This document shows, piece by piece, positions 50,105 through 57,083 of a DNA stretch of 64,000 nucleotides. Numbering within the stretch: position 1 is the first letter of the stretch; the number at the start of each line of letters is the position of its first letter. The notes under the pieces were generated by a model. It did not search any database. It worked only from the letters and a program-made list of their open reading frames with translations, and was not told the origin of the DNA. This stretch comes from Rudanella paleaurantiibacter (GTDB lineage: Bacteria; Bacteroidota; Bacteroidia; Cytophagales; Spirosomataceae): the NCBI RefSeq assembly GCF_009184635.1, contig NZ_WELI01000012.1, forward strand, positions 1-64,000, given 5' to 3'. The translations under genes and the position numbers were made by a program.

Positions 50105-50620
50105 ATGACGGCCGCGCAGGAAACCGAATTTTTAGGGCATTATAACCGCAGTCGGCCGTTTTTGTATCGGCTTTGCCGGGTGCATTGCCCCGACCCCGAC
50201 GACCGTCAGGACTTGTTGGGCGAAATCACGTACCAGCTTTGGAAAGCCTATCCGGGGTTCCGGGCAGAGGCCAGCCTGTCGACCTGGATGTACCGGATTG
50301 CCCTCAACACGGCTGTCACCTACGTCCGCAAACGGGGACGCACGCTCCGGCCCGAACCGCTGACAGAACAGGCCCTGGGGCTCGCGGCCCCTCCCGACAG
50401 CACGGCCGATGACGAGTTGGTGGGACTGTTGTATCGGGCCATTGATGGGTTGTCGCCCGTCGATAAGGCCATTACGCTGCTGTATCTGGAAGAGCAGTCG
50501 TACGAACAGATTGCCGACATCACCGGTCTGACGGTCACGAATGTCAGCGTGCGGCTGGTTCGGGTGCGCAAACGATTGGAAAAACAACTAAACGAGCCAG
50601 GGGCTCACCTCTATCGATGA
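50105..50620 (+). CDS. ECF-type RNA polymerase sigma factor
   Basis: 171 residues. The sigma2 region (RPFLYRLCRVHCPDPDDRQDLLGEITYQLWKAYPGFRAEASLSTWMYRIALNTAVTYVRK) is followed by the sigma4 helix-turn-helix (AITLLYLEEQSYEQIADITGLTVTNVSVRLVRVRKRLEKQL). It recruits RNA polymerase to specific promoters. Its stop overlaps the next start as ATGA (50617-50620), so the membrane protein downstream is translationally coupled and may be its anti-sigma factor. It belongs to the Bacteroidota group that lacks FecR partners. Confidence 0.95.
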   Translation: MTAAQETEFLGHYNRSRPFLYRLCRVHCPDPDDRQDLLGEITYQLWKAYPGFRAEASLSTWMYRIALNTAVTYVRKRGRTLRPEPLTEQALGLAAPPDSTADDELVGLLYRAIDGLSPVDKAITLLYLEEQSYEQIADITGLTVTNVSVRLVRVRKRLEKQLNEPGAHLYR

Positions 50621-51255
50621 CCGACTCTCTCGAAAACTTTCGCAACGCATGGCGGCAAACGGGCGCGCCCTCCGTTCCCCCCGCCGACAAGGCCGAGGTG
50701 CAACGCCTGATTCAGGGCCGGATTCGGACCGAGCAACGGTCGGTGGGGAAGTACATTTGGGCGTCGGGCGTGTGGCAGCTGATGATCTACATCACGCTTA
50801 TTCACCTGACGGTCCGGTTCTGGCACGATCCGGTGCTGCCCCGCCTGTGTTTGGCGGGTGTGTTGCTCTACCTGCCGTTCAGTTACCTGTTTTTTACCAA
50901 ATTCAAGCAGTACACGGTATCTCGTTCGTACCCGCCCGACCCGTCGGGGCAACCGTTGGCTGCCTATGTCCGTCGTCAGTACCGGATTATCTATTCGTTT
51001 TTCCGGTTCAAGCAGTGGTTCGAAGCGGTCGCCGTGCCGCTCACGGGGGGGCTGCTGGTTTTGTTGGCGGTTCGGTTTGGCTGGCTCCCCGACCTGCGCC
51101 AGAACCCATGGCCGGGCCTGATTTTGTTCGGGCTTGTGCTGACCTCTTTTTCGGCGGCTATTCTGCACGAAAACAAGTACCGATTCCGGCAACCCCTCAA
51201 TCAGCTCACCCAAATTCTGACTGACATCGAATCGGCTGGCGGTCCGGGTTTATAG
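50617..51255 (+). CDS. Membrane protein coupled to the sigma factor (possible anti-sigma)
   Basis: 212 residues. A cytoplasmic N-terminus of about 45 residues (ENFRNAWRQTGAPSVPPADKAEVQRLIQGRIR) is followed by four membrane helices (about 48-68, 75-95, 135-155, 165-185) and a short C-tail. No zinc HxxxCxxC anti-sigma motif and no FecR domain are visible. The ATGA overlap with the sigma gene and the cytoplasmic helical start fit a membrane anti-sigma of an unrecognised kind (inference). Confidence 0.8.
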   Translation: MTDSLENFRNAWRQTGAPSVPPADKAEVQRLIQGRIRTEQRSVGKYIWASGVWQLMIYITLIHLTVRFWHDPVLPRLCLAGVLLYLPFSYLFFTKFKQYTVSRSYPPDPSGQPLAAYVRRQYRIIYSFFRFKQWFEAVAVPLTGGLLVLLAVRFGWLPDLRQNPWPGLILFGLVLTSFSAAILHENKYRFRQPLNQLTQILTDIESAGGPGL

Positions 51256-51328
51256 CGTATGGTTTTTTGTGATCGGTAGATAGTACTCTTGTAATTCAGG
51301 ACGGAGGTTCCCGATTCTTCGGTATATA

Positions 51329-51455
51329 GGCCAACCACTGCCAGGGTCTTCGACCACTGGCAGGGAGTGAGCAACCCAAACCCTGCCAGTGGTTGAAGAC
51401 CCTGGCAGTGGTTGAAGACCCTGGCAGTGGTTGAAGACTCTCGTAGTCGTTGAAG
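51329..51455. repeat. Array of 19-bp units in inverted and direct orientation
   Basis: Two units lie in reverse (51329-51367), then four in forward orientation at 51380-51398, 51399-51417, 51418-51436 and 51437-51455 (the last is degenerate). The unit is ACCCTGGCAGTGGTTGAAG. It matches the single palindrome at 32685-32720. The surrounding gap 51256-51596 holds no convincing gene. Confidence 0.85.
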
Positions 51456-51596
51456 CGTACTGTCACCTCCAAACCTCACTTTTTAATTGTGGAGGGACTA
51501 CTGGCCGTCTTGTTTGCGGAAGCTGGCTCCGTCTGCGTTTCCGCTTCAGTTTCTGCGCGTATTGGGTATACTCGAACTGGCCGGGGCGCAGGTCGG

Positions 51597-52394
51597 TTAG
51601 CGGCTGCTTGGCACGAGCGTGCCGGTGTAGGCCCGCACGGTGTCGCCCACGAGCTTGACGCCCGTGAGCGTGAGCCCCGGTACCAGATCGTCGAAGTCGG
51701 CTTGTAAAGTCGAGATGGCGCGCACGAGCCCACCCGTCCCGATGGCCAGGCAGTCTCCATTGAGTTCGGTTCGGATGCGGTTAATCATTGAGCGTACGAG
51801 CCCTTCGTACCCCAGCACCACCCCGGCCTGAATAGCGTGCGTGGTGTTTTGGCCGAGGGCCGACATCGGTAGTTCGAGCGGGACTTCGGGCAACTGAGCC
51901 GTATTGGCAAACAAGGCCCGGATGGCCGTTTTGAGGCCCGGCGCAATAGCTACGCCCAGCATCTGACCCGTGCCAGATACGGTGGTAAACGTCAGGGCCG
52001 TACCAAAATCGACTACCACGCAGTTGCGGCCGTAGCGGGTATAGGCCGCCAGGGCGTTGGCCACCAGATCGGCCCCGATTTCGTGCGGCCGCAGAATCTG
52101 GAGGGGCAGGGCCGGGTAAATGGTGGGGCCTACCACTACGGGTTCCATGCCAAACAGCTCGGTGAGCATATCGCGCAGGGTGGGCGTAAGCATCGGCACC
52201 ACGCTGCATAGCACCGTTTGGCGTACCGCACTCAGAGGAATGTCCGCTTCCAGCAGCCAAAGGCGCAACTTGGCTTCGAAATGCGCCGACGAGGCTTCGG
52301 GTTGCGCGGGCGTCCGCCAGATATGCCGGAGCGTATCGTGTTCAAACAGTCCGAAAACGGCGTCGGTATTACCCGTGTCGATCGCAAGAGTCAT
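51597..52394 (-). CDS. coaX: Type III pantothenate kinase
   Basis: 265 residues from the ATG at 52394 (MTLAIDTGNTDAVFGLF). The 32 in-frame codons upstream are not protein-like. ASKHA-fold motifs are present: the DTGNT phosphate-1 loop, the pantothenate segment PHEIGADLVANALAAYTRYG, VVDFGTALTFTTV, GVAIAPGLKTAIRAL and IGTGGLV. It catalyses the first step of coenzyme A synthesis and is K+-dependent and CoA-insensitive. Single gene. Confidence 0.95.
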   Translation of the reverse strand: MTLAIDTGNTDAVFGLFEHDTLRHIWRTPAQPEASSAHFEAKLRLWLLEADIPLSAVRQTVLCSVVPMLTPTLRDMLTELFGMEPVVVGPTIYPALPLQILRPHEIGADLVANALAAYTRYGRNCVVVDFGTALTFTTVSGTGQMLGVAIAPGLKTAIRALFANTAQLPEVPLELPMSALGQNTTHAIQAGVVLGYEGLVRSMINRIRTELNGDCLAIGTGGLVRAISTLQADFDDLVPGLTLTGVKLVGDTVRAYTGTLVPSSR

Positions 52395-52527
52395 TGCTGT
52401 AGAAGCTGGTTGTTCAAAGCGGCTGGTGGGCCAGCCGGGTGGGGTTTGGCAAGGGACAGAAGCCACTGCCCGGCCCAAAACCCGCTGCAATTTGGAGAAT
52501 TGTTCGCTGTTTCGGTGCCATCGGGCC

Positions 52528-53478
52528 TTAATTCACAAATCCGGCGGCAATAAATTTCAGCGCGTCGGGCAAACTCGTCCGCCAGTATTCCCAGGTATGC
52601 CCCCCGTTGCGAACCCGGTATTCGTGCGGAATCTGCCGGTTGGTCAGCTCGATGTGGAGCGTGGCGTTACCGGCCGACAGGGCGTCGTCGTCGCCACAAT
52701 CAATAAACCACCGAACCCGTTTCAGGTCGCCCTCCGGTGCCGACCGGGCCAGCGTAATGGGGCTGTTGCGTTTCCAGGTGGTTGTCAGGCGGTCTTGCCC
52801 CGTGGCGGGTCCGCTAAATACGGGGGCAAACACGGTTGAATAGCGTTCGTCAGGGATGGCGGTAAACATCTCATCGGTGCGGGCAGATGCGCTCAGGGCT
52901 GCGCTCGCACCAAACAGGTCGGGGTGGTGCATGGCCAGTACCAGTGCCCCCAGACCACCCATTGAGAGGCCCGCAATTCCCCGAAAATCGCGTTTGGGGC
53001 GGGTTCGGAACGTGGAGTCAATATGGGCAATAAATTCCTGCACAAACATGTCCTCGTAGCGCACCTTGTTCTGGTAATCGTTGATGTACCAGCTACTGCC
53101 GCCATTGGGCATGACAATAATCATGGGCGGCAACTCGCCCGACCGAATCCCGGCGTCGACTACCTGATCGACACCGCCAAACTGAATCCAGCCCGTTTCG
53201 TCGTCGCCATACCCGTGTAGCAGGTACACGACCGGGTAGCGCCGGTTGGAGGTGTAATAATCGGGTGGCAGATACACCGAGTAGCGCACGGCCTGATTGA
53301 GCAGTGTGCTGTTGAAGTTGATGCTCTCGATGATGCGCGTTTGCGGAGCCGTAACCACCGGAATCGGGCCGTTGTTGGCACCTGGCTGCGGGTTATTTCG
53401 GCGCCGGTTCTGGGCGTCGGCGGTAGTCAGAAAGGCCATAAACAGGCCCCAAAACAATAAAACGCGATAGATAGGCAT
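52528..53478 (-). CDS. Secreted esterase, alpha/beta hydrolase (Fae/esterase D type)
   Basis: 316 residues from the ATG at 53478, giving the signal peptide YRVLLFWGLFMAFLTTADAQ. The longer in-frame extension upstream is unlikely. The esterase domain shows YPVVYLLHGYGDDETGW (oxyanion), the nucleophile Ser in GIAGLSMGGLGAL, Asp in FIDCGDDDALS and His in NGGHTWEYW. Such enzymes remove feruloyl, acetyl or similar esters from polysaccharides. An N-terminal Arg/Asn/Pro linker follows the signal. It is not next to glycosidases. Confidence 0.92.
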   Translation of the reverse strand: MPIYRVLLFWGLFMAFLTTADAQNRRRNNPQPGANNGPIPVVTAPQTRIIESINFNSTLLNQAVRYSVYLPPDYYTSNRRYPVVYLLHGYGDDETGWIQFGGVDQVVDAGIRSGELPPMIIVMPNGGSSWYINDYQNKVRYEDMFVQEFIAHIDSTFRTRPKRDFRGIAGLSMGGLGALVLAMHHPDLFGASAALSASARTDEMFTAIPDERYSTVFAPVFSGPATGQDRLTTTWKRNSPITLARSAPEGDLKRVRWFIDCGDDDALSAGNATLHIELTNRQIPHEYRVRNGGHTWEYWRTSLPDALKFIAAGFVN

Positions 53479-53635
53479 AGTTGCAGCAAATAGCTTATTG
53501 ATTTGGGTATAGAGTTGGTTCGTAATGCCGTACAGAATAACTCTGAACCACTTGGGGGAAACTGGCCCAGAGTGGGGTTGTTCCATCAATAAACGACCTG
53601 GCGCTGGCTTCGTTGTTGATGAGAGCCAATAATCC

Positions 53636-54658
53636 TCAATGCAGTCCTCCCACTTCGAGGCTTGTCCAGACCAGATCACCCATGGTTTGCGCCCGCAAAA
53701 ACTCGCGTGAGCGGTGGTGCCGCGCCAGTGATTCCCGCAGTTGACTTACGTTTTCGGGTGTCGAAATCATATCGGGGCGCATGGCGGTCATCAGGTCGTT
53801 GAAACGGGTTTTCTCCACGCGCAGCCGCCCCGCAATCAGCGCCCGCTCCTCAATCTGGTACTGCCGCACACTCTCAGGGGTCATGTACTTCATCCCCAGC
53901 TCAATAATGGGGCGGTTCTGAATGTAATACTGCGGTAGGTAAACCGATTTACGCCCTTCGTACGACTGCTGATCGAAGTCGATGGCCCGAATCCGGTAAT
54001 AGACCTCGTCGAAGTCGGGGGTTACGTCGACCACAAAATTGCTCGAATGCATATCGCCCAGCAGCCGCACAAAGCATCGTTCGTTGAACTTCACAAATTC
54101 CTTGCAGAGTCGGATAGGGTTGGTGGCGGGGTCGTACAGGTCGCGGTTGAAGAAGCCGTCGCCCGGAATCCCGGCAATGTGTTCTTCAATTAGGGTTTGG
54201 CTACTGGTGAGGTAGCTGATACGGTTGGGCGATAGAATGTGCTCCAGCTCTAGCCCGTACACCCGCGAGGCATCGGCCCGTTTGATGTAGAAATAGTCGA
54301 AGTTGTCGTTTACCTGATTACGCACCCGAATCCGAAACGGTTTAGTATTGCCGTAGGTGCAGAGGTCGACCCGGTCGATGGTGAGGTGGCCCGTCACCGA
54401 CATATCGCCGTCGGCTTTCAGCTCGGCGTAAATGGTTTTAAGAGCCAGCAGAATCTCATCGACGTCGGAGGCTGGGTAAAAAACTGTTTCCCAGAGGGTA
54501 TCGTGACCGCTGCGGTCGTAGAGCGAGATCGAGTTGTCGTAGCGCAGCAGGTCAGAATACTGAATCGGGAGGGCCAGTTCGCGGCTATATTGAACGAGGT
54601 AATCACGTAGGGCATCGCAGACGCGATACACCGGTTTTTTCTTGCTGATGAGTGGCAT
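53636..54658 (-). CDS. Predicted protein-kinase-like-fold phosphotransferase
   Basis: 340 residues, no signal or membrane helix. A kinase-like active site is readable: YFYIKRADA (possible ATP Lys126), LLGDMHSSNFVVD at 199-211 (catalytic loop, cf. HGDxHxxN) and AIDFDQQS at 225-232 (DFD metal site). Together these recall aminoglycoside phosphotransferase/HipA/Fam20-type kinases. The N-terminal 100 residues and C-terminal helices match no family I can name. The substrate is unknown and could be a small molecule or a protein. Transcribed alone, towards the esterase gene. Confidence 0.75.
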   Translation of the reverse strand: MPLISKKKPVYRVCDALRDYLVQYSRELALPIQYSDLLRYDNSISLYDRSGHDTLWETVFYPASDVDEILLALKTIYAELKADGDMSVTGHLTIDRVDLCTYGNTKPFRIRVRNQVNDNFDYFYIKRADASRVYGLELEHILSPNRISYLTSSQTLIEEHIAGIPGDGFFNRDLYDPATNPIRLCKEFVKFNERCFVRLLGDMHSSNFVVDVTPDFDEVYYRIRAIDFDQQSYEGRKSVYLPQYYIQNRPIIELGMKYMTPESVRQYQIEERALIAGRLRVEKTRFNDLMTAMRPDMISTPENVSQLRESLARHHRSREFLRAQTMGDLVWTSLEVGGLH

Positions 54659-54812
54659 GAAGGGGGTAGAGTTTGGGGTTTAGGGTTTTTCGTTTTTGGT
54701 TTGTGGTGCAAAAAAGTTTCGCCTAACAGACCCACCCAATTGGGGCGTAGTTTGCCGTTTTTGGCCCACTAAAGATGACAGACGAAACCTCCAAAAACTG
54801 TCAAATTTTTAC

Positions 54813-56357
54813 ATGAAGGTAAGTTTCAAGATCCAACTAATTGGTTTCTGGCTCGTTGGGGCGGCCATGCTCGTGTGGGCGCCCGCCGGGTGCACCCGTA
54901 CCCAACCCACCGGCGAAGAGCTGGCTGTAGCCTACTGCGGCAGTTGCCATTTGTACACCGACCCGAGCGTTCTGGACAAAGATACGTGGCAAAACGGCGT
55001 ACTGCCCCGCATGGCTCTCCGAATGGGCTATCTCTCCGATACGGCATCGGTAGGCCGCTACGGCGCGCAGGTCGAGGAGCTGAACGAGGGCATCCGGTTG
55101 GGATATTACCCCGCCCAGCCGACCATCTCGCGCGAAAACTGGCTTAAAATTGTCAACTTTTACCTGACCAAAGCCCCGGCCAAACTGACGCTGCCTGCCC
55201 CGGCGGCACCGGCCGAGCTGAGCCTGTTTACGCCTAAAGTGCCTAAGCAGCCCCTGCCGCCTTTTACCACGTTTGTCCGTATCGACTCGGCGAGCCGCTC
55301 GCTGCGGGTGGGTAACCGCCGGGGTGATCTCATTACGCTGAGTGGCAACCTTGCCCGCACCGACTCCATGCACCTGCCCAGCCCGCCTTCAGATGCGGTG
55401 CGCGTACCCGGCCGGACCGACTATGCGTATCTGCTCATGGGCATTATGGACCCGAACGACCGGGCTGCGGGTAAACTCTGGATGGGGGGTAAAGCCGTGG
55501 TGGATACGCTCCGCCGACCCGTGCAGCTGACCACCGCCGACCTCGACCGTAACGGCAAGCCTGACTGGATTGTGTCGGAGTTTGGGCATAACGTGGGGCG
55601 GTTAAGCGCCTATATCAATGAGGGTAATACATACCGTGAAGTGGTGCTCGATGCCGTACCCGGTGCCCGCCGGACACTCGTCCACGACGTTGATAAAGAT
55701 GGCTGGCCCGATGTGGTTGCCTTACTCGCGCAGGGCGACGAACAGATTGCCGTATTCTACAACGACCGCAACGGCCGGTTCCGCAAAGAGACCGTGTTGC
55801 GTTTGCCACCCGTGTACGGGTCGTCGTACTTTGAACTGGTGGATATGAACCGCGATGGGCACCTCGATCTGGTATGTACCAATGGCGATAACGCCGACTA
55901 TTCGAAAATAGACAAGCCCTTTCACGGTATCCGGGTGTATCTGAACGACGGTAAATTTGGTTTCAAAAAAGAGGCCTGGTTTTACCCGATGCCCGGTGCT
56001 CAGCAGGTGGTAGCCCGCGATTTCGACCGCGATGGCGACGTGGATTTGGCGGCTATTTCGTTTTTTCCGGTGATGGACGATGCCGGTAAGAAACCCGCTC
56101 AGGTGTTTGTGTACCTCGAAAATACGGGTAATCTGACGTTTAAACCCCGTACCTGGACCGGGGCCGATACGGGCCGTTGGCTCGTAATGGACGCCGGGGA
56201 TATGGACGGCGATGGCGACGACGACATTGCGCTGGGGTCGTTCTACAAGTCGGTGTCGCCCACGCCCGTGTACTGGGCCGATAGCTGGGCCAAATCGCAG
56301 ACGGGCGTGGTGGTGCTCGAAAATACCCTGCGGAAAGCCGCTCGCCCGGTTCAATAA
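54813..56357 (+). CDS. FG-GAP/VCBS-repeat lipoprotein with a cytochrome-like CxxCH
   Basis: 514 residues from the ATG at 54813. The lipobox ends at Cys27 (VWAPAGC). CGSCH at 42-46 could attach heme c, and a Met in RMALRMGY (near 69-74) could be the axial ligand. From about residue 190 on, calcium-binding VCBS/FG-GAP repeats form a beta-propeller with D-x-D-x-D-G motifs (DLDRNGKPDW, DVDKDGWPDV, DMNRDGHLDL, DFDRDGDVDL, DMDGDGDDDI). This combination is typical of a Planctomycetes/Bacteroidota group of surface lipoproteins of unknown role. The convergent neighbour overlaps by 7 bp. Confidence 0.88.
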   Translation: MKVSFKIQLIGFWLVGAAMLVWAPAGCTRTQPTGEELAVAYCGSCHLYTDPSVLDKDTWQNGVLPRMALRMGYLSDTASVGRYGAQVEELNEGIRLGYYPAQPTISRENWLKIVNFYLTKAPAKLTLPAPAAPAELSLFTPKVPKQPLPPFTTFVRIDSASRSLRVGNRRGDLITLSGNLARTDSMHLPSPPSDAVRVPGRTDYAYLLMGIMDPNDRAAGKLWMGGKAVVDTLRRPVQLTTADLDRNGKPDWIVSEFGHNVGRLSAYINEGNTYREVVLDAVPGARRTLVHDVDKDGWPDVVALLAQGDEQIAVFYNDRNGRFRKETVLRLPPVYGSSYFELVDMNRDGHLDLVCTNGDNADYSKIDKPFHGIRVYLNDGKFGFKKEAWFYPMPGAQQVVARDFDRDGDVDLAAISFFPVMDDAGKKPAQVFVYLENTGNLTFKPRTWTGADTGRWLVMDAGDMDGDGDDDIALGSFYKSVSPTPVYWADSWAKSQTGVVVLENTLRKAARPVQ

Positions 56358-57001
56358 GCCTGCATAGCCGCCGAGTCGAACACGTGCAGCCCCGTGAGGC
56401 CCTGCTGGGCGGTGGTGCACATGGCTCGGGCTACTTTTTCGCCAGGAATGGCTTTATATTTCGAGGGAATCAGGGGGTTGAGAACCTTCATGATTCCCTC
56501 GCCAATTTTTTCACCCAGCCGGGCTTCTGCACGGTCGCCGAGCAGGAGTGAGGGTCGGTAAATGAGTAGGGTGGGGTAGTTTAGCTTGGCAAGGTCGCGC
56601 TCAACCTCACCCTTGACCCGGTTGTAAAAAAACAGGGAGCTTACATCGGACCCCATTGCCGTTACGATAGAAAACTGCCGGGCACCCTGTTCGCGTCCGA
56701 GCCGGGCAATGCGCATGGGGTAGTCATAATCGACCCGCCGGAAAGCCTCTTTCGAGCCTGCCTGTTTCATGGTGGTGCCAAGGCAACAAAAAATATCGTC
56801 GGCCTGGGTGAGCAAGCCGTTCGGATGGTCGAAATCAAATTGGATTTCCTGAAGACGGGGGTGTTGGAAACTGAACGGCTTACGAACCAGGATTTTAACG
56901 CGCTCGTAATGGCCCGACTGGCAGAGTTGTTGCGTGAGGTGAGTACCGATCAGCCCCGTAGCCCCAATGACTAACGCTGTTTTAGATGAAGAGGAAGTCA
57001 T
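56351..57001 (-). CDS. NAD(P)-binding oxidoreductase, TIP30/HTATIP2-like
   Basis: 216 residues. An atypical short-chain dehydrogenase fold with the nucleotide loop ALVIGATGLIGTHLTQQL, then DDIFCCLGTTMKQAGSKEAFRRVDYDYP (family motif), FSIVTAMGSDVSSLFFYNRVKGEVERDL and LIYRPSLLLGDR. This set is typical of the HTATIP2/YbjT-like group. The catalytic Tyr-Lys pair may be YNRVK. Substrate unknown. Overlaps the VCBS lipoprotein gene by 7 bp at its 3' end. Confidence 0.92.
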   Translation of the reverse strand: MTSSSSKTALVIGATGLIGTHLTQQLCQSGHYERVKILVRKPFSFQHPRLQEIQFDFDHPNGLLTQADDIFCCLGTTMKQAGSKEAFRRVDYDYPMRIARLGREQGARQFSIVTAMGSDVSSLFFYNRVKGEVERDLAKLNYPTLLIYRPSLLLGDRAEARLGEKIGEGIMKVLNPLIPSKYKAIPGEKVARAMCTTAQQGLTGLHVFDSAAMQAY

Positions 57002-57083
57002 ATCGGGTTACTGTTTTTTGGCTAAATTATAGGCGATAATTTTTATACAAACCCATTCCCCCTAAAACCTACTCTATATCCAC

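Noticed and set aside
51380-51455. Four 19-bp tandem units taken as a CRISPR array
   Set aside because: The units are contiguous with no spacers, and no cas genes are present.
51476-51596. Short frames downstream of coaX on the minus strand that look like a basic protein tail
   Set aside because: Under 50 codons outside the coaX gene, no start codon and no recognisable family; possibly a gene remnant, but not supportable.
52395-52490. A longer CoaX with 32 extra residues
   Set aside because: CoaX proteins begin at the DTGNT loop; the extra codons are rich in Pro and Arg and do not look conserved.
53479-53679. A longer esterase start
   Set aside because: It would place 67 residues before the signal peptide and overlap the next gene.
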